From Holothuria scabra (lineage: Eukaryota; Echinodermata; Holothuroidea; Aspidochirotida; Holothuriidae), in assembly GCA_037179385.1 (NCBI GenBank), contig CM074190.1, positions 12,978,206-13,042,205 on the forward strand: 64,000 bases of DNA, in the 5' to 3' direction. The translations under genes were made by a program, and so were the position numbers. Shown here in pieces: positions 8,465 through 20,001 of this stretch (the stretch's first letter is position 1; every line of letters begins with the position of its first letter). The notes beneath the pieces are model-generated. The model was not told the origin of the DNA and made no database searches. It saw nothing but the letters and a program-made list of their open reading frames with translations.

Positions 8465-11400
8465 CCTGTCACGGAAGTTACAAAAGAACAAAACAAAAAA
8501 TTGGAATTGGGACAGAAAACTAAGGAAAGTTGTTTCTGCATCTGAAACAAAGGTATGGTATGTTCCTAAGTTTATTTATACCCTCTCAAATTTATGTATT
8601 GTTTTTAGTTTTTAGTGTTTTTATTGGTGCAGTTTTGCAAAAACAGAGGGGTTGCTTGATTGAAATAAATGAAAATGGAGGAAAAGACTTTAATGAGACC
8701 TATAGATATACTAATCCTGACTGATTCTTTCCAGCAAAACTTGGTTGTGCAAAATTTGGTTACTAATTCATACAGTCAATTACGGCTTGTTCAAACTTTC
8801 AGTCACCACAAAACCATACTACCAGATTTAACGTAGTCTGGCTCAGACACATTGGGAAAATGTTTTCTGATATATTAATTCAACATAGTTTAATCAATTC
8901 ACTCAAAAATTTGAAATTTTAGCAATAGCAAAATATGAACAGGTTTTTTCACCTTGAGGAAAATTATTCAAGACTGCAAGTTTAACAGAATTACAGAAGC
9001 AGGGATTCTACACAAAACGAAAGAGAGGGGGGGGGGATTTATTTTCGCTAAATCCCAGTTTCAAATTGATGATGTCATAGGCTTAATTCACCAGTGAGTT
9101 CAGGGGGACAAAAACTTGGTTCCAGGTCCCTGTTAGGTGTAATTTGAAGGGTTTATAAGGCAATTTATATGTGCAACTTCAAGCATTGCTGCAAAAGTAT
9201 CCTTCTTCAATTAGAAACCAAGATATTGACAATTTTTATTTCTATGGAAACAAAAGGGGGTTACCCACCTTCTGGGAGGGGGAGGACAAGAACAAACCCC
9301 TTACCCCTCTCTGGCGTAAACACTAAGTTACACACCTTGCAGGTGGTGTGGTCTTTTTAAATGTTTTATGTTTTTAATGATATCCAACCAATTCATAGGG
9401 CAAGATGGAATACCTTATCTGTGATCCAGTTCATACTTTCATTTTAAGAGTTATTCACCAAATACTTATTATAATGTTCCGTTTTCTTTCTTTTTTAAGT
9501 CAGCAGAACACTTGGCCTGTATAGAGGGGTCTATACATTTGGAAGATGACACTGTGTCAGAGGAACTTCTCATCTTTTGGAAACCTGAATATATTGCAGT
9601 AGTACCCTGATGATAATGTGAAGTTTCAAGACACTAATGCCAAGAACAATGGTAGGTTAATGCAATTGAAAACATGAAAAATCCTTACAACAGGATGTTT
9701 TGTGTCATACTTTTCATTCAGCCCTTCGTCATTCTGGTATTTGTACATCTTTTGAAGTGATATTCTTTGTTACAGGTTCCAGATGGAGGTTTGGATCATC
9801 TGCAATAAGGTGCATTTTTGTGATTGGGGAAAGATAATACTCATGCGGATTGTTATTTTTTCTGAAATCTTGAACAAAATATAATTTTCTGCAGAGCCAA
9901 GTGAAGTGATGTCGTGACTGTGTAGTGTGTACGTCACACACAAATTTCAAGCAAGGCAAATAACAGGGTTGTATAAATGATGAAATTGATCAAATTTAAT
10001 GGAAGCAGACAAAGGATATATCCCATTAGGAAGTTATACTTTTCGAAAAATTGTGAAGTATATTTATAAAAGATCTCCCTTTGAACTAAGTTGAGGTCTA
10101 AGGTAACGATACAGGTTAAACTGGAAGTTTTTGCTAGGAACACTTGAATATCATACTGCATTTATTGGTGTTTATACAGGACAGGAAGAGCTGCTTCCTC
10201 CTTTATATGTTCTATATCGAGTTTTCAGAATGAGACGTTGAAACTATGAGAAGTTTTTTTTTCACACATGTAGAGTGACAAAGCATTTAAACCATAGACA
10301 GCATCCCATCCGAAAGGAATTGTATTCACTTTCAATGCCATCATCTGGTTTTTGTTTCATCCCTGAACATTTAGTCCTTTCGAACAATAAGGACAAAACA
10401 TCAAACCCTTTTGAATTTAACTGGAATTTCATCAATCATGAACTAGCTCAATACTCAATGTATACTATGCGATACTATGTTTCAACAGCGGTATGAGTAG
10501 TAAAATCTAAATCAGCAGCAAAACAACGGCATTGCTAGATGGCATGAAGTTTCAAAGGGAAGTTGTAAACGAGGTGAACACTGGTTGTTATCATGGCCAT
10601 CTGTGGAGCTTCTAGGAGTTTAAACAGCAGTTCACTACTTTGAAACTCATTTAGTAGTATATTATGAATTAATACAATTTTTTTCTTTTAACATGCATTA
10701 ATGAATTTGTGTGTAATTCTTTTCCAGAAGGCATGCGAGTTCAACAAGCTGTTTTTGAAGAATGTGGAATACCTGTGCCTTATTTACTAAGGTAAAAGAT
10801 ACTTTTATCATTTGCGAAAAAATGACTGATACATTGTATTTATTATCATTGACTTAACACTAACCCACTAACACTGCTAGCTAAACACTCTTAAAACACT
10901 TGAGATAAATTTAACCAGGAGCTGTGCTTTATTTACTCCAACACAATCGGGGTTTAGTTTCTTAGTTAAACTAACTCAAATCCCAGTAACTTAAACCATA
11001 ATTTGTGTAAGTTCAACCAGGATTTGCATTAAGATTTAACCATGATCATGTTGAGTAATTCATGATTAAGTTTAACCCCATTGTTTTAAGAGTGTTACAT
11101 AGCTTATGATAAGTTATACATGTGAAATATTCATGGCAGTCTTCTTTTCTTTTAGTTTAGAGGCTATACTGAAACTTAATTATGCCTCACCTTGTTCTAA
11201 GGATTACATGCTAAAACATTTTAGTCTTCTTATAGCACTATTCATCAGAACTTTCTTAGACCATGGAGATATTATATAATAGCTCCATGATCAGACATAG
11301 ATTGAGACATTCAAGTTTGAGTCTACTGATTTTGGTGTGGATAGTCTCAATCCATAGTGGGAGAAAAAACTAATGCAGTTATGTAAAATGTTTCCAACAT

Positions 11401-11933
11401 GTTTGAGAATTGTGTCAATATCACTGTGGCTATGGGGAGGGAGTGGTATAGCTGCCCCTTCTCCACACAAAATGTTTTATAAACCACTCGTGTAAAAGAC
11501 GGCTATTTTCTGATCATATTCCACATGGCTTTTTACCTGCATTCAACAGGTCATAATTATATCCCTGCATCATGACTGTTGTGGTACCTCCCTGTAGGTT
11601 TTGGCAACTCTTTTTAATCCCTTGAAAGTTTTGGGGGATTAATCACATCAAAACATTAAGTAGTTTTCATGTGAAAGTGTACATTTGTTGGGGCATGCAA
11701 TGATCTGTTTAAGTTCAAACTTGTTAGATGCAACTCATACCATTACAGAACGTGAAGAAGTTACAATTGTCTTGTTTCCAGAATTTTGGTAGTCTTCTTC
11801 TTGTAACTGAGGATCACATACAAAATTACACTTTTTCTTCTGTTTTGTTTTCAACAGGTTATTTGCTAACAATAAGGGGACACAAACAGTGAAAGAAAGT
11901 GATAGTCTGGAGGAATCGAAAAACTGGTGGTAA
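8465..11933 (+). CDS. Candidate spliced gene of unknown function (left-arm copy)
   Basis: Four candidate exons have consensus splice signals: 8465-8552, 9500-9651, 10728-10791 and 11858-11933, ending in TAA, with AATAAA at 12199-12204. The last three join with matching phase: ...DDNVKFQDTNAKNN|E, then GMRVQQAVFEECGIPVPYLL|R, then LFANNKGTQTV...SKNWW stop. The first two also join in phase 0 (..SASETK|SAEHLACIEG..). Within the 9500-9651 exon a CCC run (9605-9607) puts the two halves out of register by one base, with TGA just after. Without the extra C the frame would run straight through, so the copy is either frameshifted or uses another junction. I recognise no domain. The predicted C-terminal part is short and hydrophilic, and no membrane span is visible. 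Confidence 0.4.
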
Positions 11934-13439
11934 AGGTCAAGGACATTGAATGGGGTCTTTGAACTGTGAAATTTGGAATCTCCAAGCTTTACATTTTACC
12001 AGTAGCCAAAGAGTATTTCTGTGAAAATTCGTTTCACATGGTTCTGTTTTATTACGTTTAAATTTACCACGTCAAGGTATTGTATCTGATGGTCTGGAAA
12101 CTGTACATTCTCCTTAATCCACAGTGTTGATTGGACTGATAATTCCATTATGTGTTTTTGATCTATTTTCAAATCATCTTTAAGTCTGTGAGTTTGGAAA
12201 TAAACTGTATTGCTGCTTTACTTTTCAGTCTTTATAATGATCTTATAAAAATGACAGATAACAGTAGCCAAATGTTAATTATGATATTTTATTAGTATTT
12301 CATTTGATTATAGGTTATGAAAAGGCCCAGAAGGTTTAAATCTTTTCATGTTTTGAATAATCACAAACTCTAAGTGTGCTGGATTGATGCGTTGCACCAA
12401 AACCTCATTAGGCCTGTTCCATGAGAAGTTACCCTAGTCATTGTCTTAAGAAGTGTGATTTTAGCAAACTTGACTATTATATCGCTCCAAACTCAGTAAC
12501 TGAGCAAGCTCTGTGAAAATGGCTGGCCAGGAACTTTGGCTAAATTGTGCCCATTAACTTCCCGCAACATGTAAGTAAAGGATAAACTAGACTTCAGAAT
12601 GATCTTCAGTATCTCTGAGGTCATGCAATGTTATTTTCCACTTATGTCACAGTTAAGAGGTAATAACGGCAAACATTACATCTGGTGAAGCGGGTAAGCT
12701 ACCAACGTTATTATAATGAATTGCTACAAAAAAGTGATCTGTGCGAAGAACATTTTGTTTTGAAAATTAAGTCAAATTTCATTTTAATATGCTAACCTGT
12801 AGTCCTTTGTGAATTGTTTACTAATTAGCATTTCCTCCTTTAGTAAGTTCACTAGAAATTAGAACCTTAGTTGTCTCTCCTTCAGTCCTAAGTTTTGTCC
12901 ACATGATTGTTGTGATTTTGAAAGTTATGCATGATGTCAAATCATCTACTATGCACTTTTGAAAATTTTCATTTCATTTGCAGGAATCTTAAGGAAATGT
13001 TATGTCAATTATTTGCTTCAAAAATTTTCCAGTAATAAATCGTGTTGTTGTAAGGATTCTAAATGAAGGACTTTTGTGTGTTTTTTTTCTCGTTTAATGG
13101 AATTTTATTCATTATATGTAACTTTCTTACAACTACCCGTATATTAACTTGACTCATGGGCAGAATTTTCTCAGTTTGTTGCAATATGCCTTTCATAAGA
13201 TGCAAAAGCACCACAACAACATGTGCAAATAGCCTCTCTTATCCATATCACCAGCCAGAAAAGATTCATAGGACAGTAATTAATATATTCGGAGGAATGT
13301 TTCAGCTTGATACCATAGTTTGTTTTGTAGTACAACTGCAGTGAAACGCAGTAGGTGTTGTAGTTGCGCAGAAAAGGCAGATTAAGAAGAGACTTCGATG
13401 AGTTTTTCACAGCAGATGGCAAGAAGTTGCAGTGGTTTG

Positions 13440-13850
13440 ACGGTAAAAAGAAAATCTGTTTGACTGCACACAGTTTCTGTCTACCGACAGTAGTTTGTGT
13501 TAGCAAATGATGTGGACAGAATTGTTATGTTACAGAAAACGTCTGTTAAAAGTAACAGAAATTTTCTGTTCACCAACAGACTTTGTTCTAGTAACAAATT
13601 GACAGCCCATTTCCTGTGTCCCAACAGATATTGTGGTGTAGGCAGTACAAAGTAGCTCTGTGTGGTTACACAGAATTTCTGTCTGCCGACAGTACTTTGT
13701 GCTAGCAAGTGATGGACATAACACGTTATGTTACAGAAAAGTTCTGTTAAAAGTAACAGAGATTTTCTGTTCACCAACAGATTTTGTGCTAGTAACCGAT
13801 TGACAGTACATTTTCTGTTTTCCAACAGAGAATTTTTTTACAGTGCGTAT
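13440..13850. repeat. CACTG-ended TIR element fragment, dense CAGAAA/TTTCTG motifs
   Basis: The right end reads ...TTTTTTTACAGTG, the same terminus as the complete element at 58617-59858. Inside are many alternating ACAGAAA and TTTCTGTT boxes and an imperfect duplication of about 190 bp (13510-13600 resembles 13730-13820). It is mirrored at 38317-38690. The frames in it (for instance 13481-13825 minus) are readings of the repeat and are not genes. Confidence 0.5.
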
Positions 13851-14056
13851 ACTTCAAACGAAAGCTTTTATTACACAGCATGAACTTTACTGAAAGTGTT
13901 TGACTCTAAACATTGAGCTTTTTTATACTCACCTTGAAGCAATAAACTGAGAATGTGTCTGGATGAGAATGAATTTCAAACAAATGTGGAAGGCCTTAAG
14001 TAAGAAGGTAAGGAGAATTAGTACTGTTTGGGTTAAGAGAATAGAGCCTTTAAAGT
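13851..14056. repeat. Fragment of the TTAA MITE family
   Basis: It matches one end of the 7567-7869 family (CACCTTGAAGCAATAAACTGAGA..., ...TTTGGGTTAAGAGAATAGAGCCTTTAAAG). It is cut off at its left by the CACTG-ended fragment. A mirror copy lies near 38100-38305. Confidence 0.6.
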
Positions 14057-14306
14057 TTTTAAGCAGTTTGTCTATTGTATGAAAGTTCCACTTTTCTACG
14101 TGCATGTTTTTTTATATTTAGGACATGATAACCTCCTTTTTTTTCTTTGTTTCTTCCTTTCAAGATCGACTTTTGTCGATGGTCTGGGACAAGCTCCCTT
14201 CAACATTTTATCAGCGGTAAGAATATCTTGGTGCCGAATTTAAAGATTAGAGTACATACGATTTTTAAAAACAAACAATCAAATGTTTTGTGGGGATTTT
14301 AAAGTG

Positions 14307-14951
14307 GACGTGGCCAATGGCATCTCCAGTTTAAGTGGCAGAGAGGTAATTTTCAACGGTAACTGCTCCCCCATGAGCTGACAAGTTCATTGGAGAATCT
14401 TTAAGACAAGCTGACGAATCGCGAACCGACGTCGGGCCTGATTACCCCCTAAAGATATTTGTCTTTAATATGATGACGCAACTAAGTTCTATCTTGGAAA
14501 AAATCCAGCTCACTCGAACTTATGAATTTTTCATGATGATCACAAATATAAGTTAGTAAAAACCAATTTACTGAGGGTGATAGTGTGTGGGGGACCGGAA
14601 ACAGCAAGAGCTGTGATGAAATTGATTTGGGGAGTGGCTTAGTCCAGCTGTCTTATGCAGGAAGTTAAAAGGAGATGATTTCACCAACATTTTAATATAT
14701 AATTATATAACACGCAGCATTGTGAAATCCCATACATAGTTTAGGGTTGAGGATTTTGTTTTCAAAGACCAGAGTGCATGTAGTGATACACATTGTTACT
14801 TTCAATGAACCCTTATTTCAGAGTTTCAAGTCACAATAGTGAAGTGCGTAGGGGACTACCATATTTTGGAAGTAAGTTTGATTTTACAGTTTTTGGAGAC
14901 AAATTTGTTTTGTTATGCATCAACACCCTGTTAGAACTCCCTTTCTATGTA
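14307..14951. repeat. Extension of arm inner edge, shared with 49.4-50.1 kb
   Basis: Together with the inner 300 bp of the left arm this matches 49147-50098 in direct orientation over about 950 bp (GGCCAATGGCATCTCCAG..., ...CATCAACACCCTGTT). Both stop at the same point, ACTCCCTTNCTAYGT. Here the decayed PLE begins directly after. No coding frame is supported. Confidence 0.75.
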
Positions 14952-16465
14952 GGTTTGAGGTAATTGTACGGTTTTTAATGGACAGTTCAAGGTCGAGAAA
15001 TACAACAGATGAGTCCGAGATACAATGGGTAAATTTCAAAAAGGGGAAAAAGGAATTAACAAAGTCGATAAAGGTTTCTTAAGCACGACGGGATCCAGTG
15101 GCAATTCCTACAATATCATCAATATACCTTTTGTAAAGTATAGGTCGGGCCCGGTATTCTGAGAAAATAGTTGTTCTTCAAGGTGACATTTGGTCAAACA
15201 GGCAGCAGAAGGACCCATTTTGGTTTCCATAGCCACTCCTTTACCTTGGCGGGAAAAAATGCCCTTTAAACTGAAAACAATTTTGAGTGAGAACAAGTTC
15301 CGCCAGACTTAGGAAGATGTCAGTCGGTATTAGGGGATCACGCCGTTTGTCTAGGTAGTAGCGGATAGCTGTTAAGGCAGCATCAAAAGGAATGCACATG
15401 TAGAGGCTGGACACATCCATGGTGAATATAGGACGTTCACCGCAATTTTCAGGAAACTCAAAGTCTCGAATAAGTCTCAAGAAATGTGGTGTGTCTTGAA
15501 CAAACGACGGCCAGGCTGAAACTAAAGGAGAGAGCACGGAATCTACATACTCAGAAATAAGTTCGATGGGGCAGCTGTGTGACGATATCTCTACCAGGGT
15601 TGTTTGCTTTGTGGATTTTGGGAAGTAGGTAGAATTTGGAAATCTGTGGGCAAGGGTGTAGTGGAAAAGTAGCGTTTTTGGGGTATTTGGTTATTGTCCT
15701 TGAGCTGGGTTAATGTGTTCTTAACTAACTTTTGACAATTAAGAGTTGGGTCAGCGGGAAGTTCTAACTCAGCACTTCGGTCGGATAGCTGTTTGTTGGC
15801 CTCTGCAATATACAAGTCCTTTCGCCAAACTACAACAGCTCCAAACTTGTCGGCTGGTTTGATGATGATGTCCCTGTTACTTTTAAGGGATAAAATGGCA
15901 TCTCGTTCTTCAGGACAAAGGTTACGCAGTGGGGTCATTTTAGGGGGAAGAAAATTGTTGACATCTTTGTTAATTGTATTATTTACATTATCAAGGGTGG
16001 GATTTTCTCCTGGCTTGGGCGTCCAGGAGGAACGGACAGAGTTGGTGGGGTCGGGAACTTCCTCTGAAGGGGTGTCATCCTGATGGTCTGTTATCCCGAA
16101 ATGGTAACGAAGGCGGAGTTTTCTACAGAAGGCCGAAACGTCTCTGCGTATGGAAAACTCATCAGGAAGGGGTTCAGTGGTACGAAGTTGAGGCTTCTCG
16201 CTAAAACTGAGCGTTCAGAGGACGAGGGCTCCAGATCAGGCGGGATGGTGACTACAAGCTTGATGTCTGGCTGGTTATTTATGTTAGTTTCTGTTTGGGT
16301 GGGCGGGGATTTGGGCAACAGGCTAGCGAACGTCAAGGATTTGGAGTCTTGTAAGAAACTATGAAGTCTGCGGTTGTAAATATGAAGAAGGAAGCGATCT
16401 TCTGCCCTTTCACCGGGTTCTGTTTTTACACTGATCGCTTCGGATTTGATGTTTATTGTGTCCAA
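14952..16465 (-). pseudogene. Second Penelope-like RT, decayed and 3'-truncated
   Basis: A minus-strand PLE of a different family from that at 0.9-2.9 kb. Reading 5' to 3': a leader and N-terminal region with VVTIPPDLEPSSSERSVLARSLNFVP (16.2 kb), LRNLCPEERDAILSLK followed by IIIKPADKFGAVVVW (15.9 kb), a region with disrupted frame where the LPKIHK motif should be, FTMDVSSLYMCIPFD (15.4 kb), QNCFQFKGHF then RQGKGVAMETKMGPSAA (15.25 kb), KRYIDDIVGIAT in another frame (15.12 kb), and FLDLELSIKNRTI, after which the match ends abruptly at 14951. Several frameshifts make it non-functional. The catalytic YIDD is still legible. Confidence 0.85.
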
Positions 16466-16497
16466 TTGTTACTGTTAGTTGTTCAGTTTGGTTTTTG

Positions 16498-16533
16498 CCA
16501 CCTGATGAAGGGTTTATACCCGAAACGTCGTGG
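16498..16533 (+). ncRNA. Hammerhead ribozyme at 5' edge of second PLE, opposite strand
   Basis: CCAC (16498-16501), CTGATGA (16502-16508), A, stem II GGGT/ACCC (16510-16513 with 16518-16521, loop TTAT), GAAA (16522-16525), then the self-complementary ACGT and the predicted cut after C16529, then GTGG (16530-16533), which pairs with CCAC. All core bases are present. It is on the plus strand, whereas the RT remnant is on the minus strand, so it probably belongs to an inverted terminal repeat, a configuration known in PLEs. Confidence 0.8.
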
Positions 16534-16569
16534 AGTTTTCCGAAACATTTTAAGCACTTTTTACTAGCG

Positions 16570-16589
16570 ATGTGTATATATACATATAC

Positions 16590-16640
<51 letters not shown>

Positions 16641-16652
16641 TAATACATACAT
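16570..16652. repeat. (TA)n / TATACA microsatellite
   Basis: An alternating purine-pyrimidine tract immediately beyond the PLE 5' edge. The frames reading IYIYIY across it are not genes. It may mark the insertion site of the element. Confidence 0.9.
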
Positions 16653-18985
16653 ATATAACGCATCACTTGCTACATAAGACGGCTGAGAGTGGGATACTAC
16701 GAAAAGTCAGCACCTAGCTACTGGTCTTACACACTTAACAATGACACAAATCGGATTAAGATAAAGAGTTAGGGCACTATGCTACAAAATTTAAATCTTT
16801 TTGAACGCACAAGTAATGACTTAGAATCGATAAATCTTTATTTAATCCTGTTATGTGGGATTAAAGTTTAAGGATTGCCTTCAAATCGAATTGTTTCTGT
16901 TTATCAGCAGAGGCGAAATTACCAGCTAAAATAAAGAAACTGGTCTTTGGTCAGTAAACGGATTGACGATTTAGTCCTGACTAGGGCCCGCATTGGGCAA
17001 GCCTACCTTACCTACGCATATTTACTTCACGGAGATGAAAGACCGTACTGTATACCTTGTGACTGTGCCGTCATCGTTAGTCACAATCTCGTTGAATGCT
17101 AGGAATACTTCAACACTTTTTTTTGGGGGGGGGGGACAAAAATTGATTTGGGGCCATCAAAACAGTTTTTGTATGTAATTCTGCAATTTTTTTCTCTTCC
17201 TACAAGTTATTTTGTATAATGTTTATTTTGTTCAACGGTAACTAAGTATCTGAGGTGTTTGAAAGTTCCAACAAACGTCTGTGTTTCATCAAGTATTTCT
17301 TCAAAGTTCACCACAAGTCCAGAATGACAGGGTCACATATTTACATATTCGAATCCCCATTTCCATAGCGTTTTCCTTTGCTGAGATTTATGCTATTTTG
17401 TATACCATTGAATGACCTGTGTTTGTTTCCTTTCGAAATAAAAACAGAAAGAAAAAGACATAAGAAAGTTAAAAACATAGGGACAAAAGGAAAGCAAAGA
17501 CGGTAACTTGGACATTACAAGAATGATATCACAACGTGTCTCCCAATGTAATGTTTTAAATTAAGTATATACGCTCCTACATTCTACATTTTAGCCCTGG
17601 GAGGTACTGTTCAATCTTTCAGCATATATGTTTGGACTTTCAACTTTTTGATTAGTTTAACAAAACAACATAAAAAACAAGAGGGCAATCCACGGAGTTG
17701 CATATCTCATCGCTTACATGTGCGCAAGTTGGTTACTGAACTTGAACTATTTATGTGCTAGAAGTTTTATCTGTGCTGTTTTTATGCTAAAGTAGAACGT
17801 TAATGACAAAATTACCTTGTTACTAAAACTCCATGTCACAACCCTTTGAAATTCCTATTTGAAATCCAAGGGAAGCGATTTTTTTCATTACAAGTGACGG
17901 AAGTTTTTTTCGTAAGATAGCGAGGGGAAAGAATATGGCACAGACCAATCAAGTTCTTGGAAATATAGACGCACCGCCTATTAAAAAAAAACATCATTTG
18001 GATATTTAAATTTTGACACCGAATTATGAAAGAACTGGAGAAATAGGCTACCCAATCTTTGTAACGCTTGCTCTTTTAATCCAGTAAGCCTATCTAAGAT
18101 TTTGAAATAATTTTATTTTTTAAGATGCTGTTATCCCCTTGCAGGACTATGAAAACAAAAACAACGAGCTTGGCTGTTACTTACACTAAACTGATACGGA
18201 TATGGACGCAACGATTATAAAAGTAAGACGCTTTCGAGGATGCTTAAGACTAGTGCGTAATTGTTGTTATTCAGGTGCTAGCTGGGCGTACTTTATTTTG
18301 ACGCGACGGCAAACTTCCTGTGTGTCGAGCTGATATGCACATCAAGTGCGTCTCAGTCAAAAAACTGGGTGTGTGCGCGATGTTGAACGTGTAGCATTAG
18401 AAGACTTTCGGCCGACGCACAAACCTTTTCTGCGTACTGGCCTGTGGCGAATCCTAGCCCGTGGCAAGGAAATTGTCACGTACTTTTTTTGGCGATGCTG
18501 CAGAACCGCCAGGTTTTAAGGGCACTAATATGTAAGATTGGTAGGCCCTTAGCCTAACCTAATGTTATTCACCCACAGTTTCATATCTTGGGTTATAACT
18601 CAAGCCTATGAATGGCGTAGGTCAGCCCCAGACCTAGCCTACATACCGTTAACCAGCTTCAGATTTCAAGTCTAGCCCTAGGTTTGACTTTAACTTTCAT
18701 ACTACTGGGCCTAACGGTTACAGCAACTTTGAAGTGAAAACAACTGTCTGCATAGACCATATGAGAACACTCTAGACATAAGGGCTATCAAAGTGAAGTG
18801 CGAGTAGGAACTTAAAAATCTCACTGCAGCAAACAAACTAGTGAAAAAAGAATTTCAGTCGTGAAGACAAGACTGCTACTACGAAGAACTAACCTAGGAG
18901 TCTACAATCCCCGACAAAAGTAAATGAAACAAATCACCTTCCCCGATCCCCCTTTCAATGTTGGCTACAACCTTTCAACTATCAG
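16653..18985. other. Intergenic, no feature recognised
   Basis: Unique-looking sequence with stop codons in all frames, a short G-run at 17128-17137, and GCCTAACCTAATG-type motifs near 18540-18720. No exon with convincing splice signals and frame was found. Confidence 0.4.
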
Positions 18986-18989
18986 GTAG

Positions 18990-19785
18990 GACACAACACT
19001 GAATGGGCTTCGAGGACTGTTACCTCGCAGAATCATGGTTACCTTGTATAATACCCTTATCCTTCCGTACTTTACTTATTGTAATGTCATTTGGGGTAGC
19101 ATATACTTCTAGAACTCAACCTCTTTTCATTCTTCAAAAACGAGCTCTGCGCCACATTTGTAATGAAGTCCATCTGCTATATACAAAACCTCTCTTTGCC
19201 AATCTCAATATCCTTAATATTTATGATATTAATCGTTATTATACTGGTATTTTCATATTCAACTGGTTAAGTGATTCACTCCCGTCAACATTTAAAACTT
19301 ACTTTGAATTGCGTACTGGCACATATTCCTACCCCTGTCGACATCGAAACCACATAGCAATACCTTTTTTTAGACTTAGATCCTCCCAGTTTGGAATTCG
19401 GTTTAATGGTCCCAAATTAAGGGAACTCGTTTCCCAATGATATTTAAGAGTGTAAACTTTTAAGTACATTTAAGAATCAATTAAAAGATCATTTTATCAC
19501 CAACTACCTCTGAATAATTTTAATTCTTTGCTATCTGTTCCATTTATTTAAGTTTTTGTGCTTCTTTTTCTGTATTATATATGTGTTTTGTAGTAATTGT
19601 TTTCTGTTAATTTAAGTCTCTGTAAAGGGGTGTCAACGTACATAAGCTCCCTGGAGCTTCTTGTTGTCACTCCTCAGTCTCTTCAGTACCCTGTACATAC
19701 AAATAATTCATAACATATTTCTTTATATGAAAGACTGAAATAAAGTTGTATGAAATTGAATTGAAAAAAAAAAATTGAATTGAAA
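18990..19785 (+). pseudogene. 5'-truncated non-LTR retrotransposon (LINE) RT 3' end
   Basis: This is the C-terminal end of a LINE reverse transcriptase. LPYFTYCNVIWGS (19048-19100) is in one frame. RTQPLFILQKRALRHICN, LFANLNILNIYDINRYYTGIF and FGIRFNGPKLRELVSQ stop (to 19440) are in a second frame, so there is at least one frameshift. About 340 bp of 3' UTR follow, ending ATTGAATTGAAAAAAAAAA then TTGAATTGAA, a short tandem 3' tail like those of CR1/L2/Jockey-group elements. Endonuclease and catalytic RT domains are missing, so it is a dead-on-arrival copy. Confidence 0.85.
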
Positions 19786-19885
19786 GGGGGAAGGGGGGGA
19801 TTCAAGGGAAGTTTGAGAGTGTGAGTGCATTTTGTTACCGTAACAACTATTTTGTTTCATTTGTTTTGTCGGGGATTGTCTGAAC

Positions 19886-20001
19886 GCTCAGATGACTTCA
19901 GATCTTTTCCAATCATTTAAGTTTACCTTTACCACTTGCCCTTATTCAAATATGTCTTTCATATTTCATGAAATGACCACGCAAGCATGTTCTTCTTGTA
20001 A
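19886..20001 (+). repeat. Direct repeat, copy 1 (about 116 bp)
   Basis: GCTCAGATGACTTCAGATC... runs in parallel with 21491-21606 with only a few differences and no detected relatives elsewhere in the window. The similarity ends sharply at both sides. Confidence 0.8.

Larger units (their letters stand above)
7183..14306. repeat. Left arm of a 7.1-kb inverted repeat
   Basis: The reverse complement of this block is found at 37853-44941, with matching order of every landmark, small indels and scattered substitutions. The outer edge is GTTAATTATTTTT...GATCGATTAG next to the PLE unit. The inner edge is at about 14306 (...GATTTTAAAGTG). The sequence immediately inside, 14307-14951, has no partner at the right arm but recurs at 49.4-50.1 kb. 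The arm carries a candidate spliced gene, a complete MITE and nested repeat fragments, annotated separately. It could be an inverted segmental duplication or the very long terminal repeats of a large element. Confidence 0.9.

Noticed and set aside
9729..10161. 75-76-codon frames conserved in both arms
   Set aside because: Conservation is that of the whole arm. They lie antisense within what would be an intron of the candidate gene and have no family resemblance.
13481..13825. 114-codon frame found identically at 38337-38681
   Set aside because: It is duplicated only because it lies in both arms. It reads through ACAGAAA repeat boxes and has no protein-like composition.
16410..16677. Frames rich in IYIYIY on both strands
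   Set aside because: They read through a TA microsatellite.
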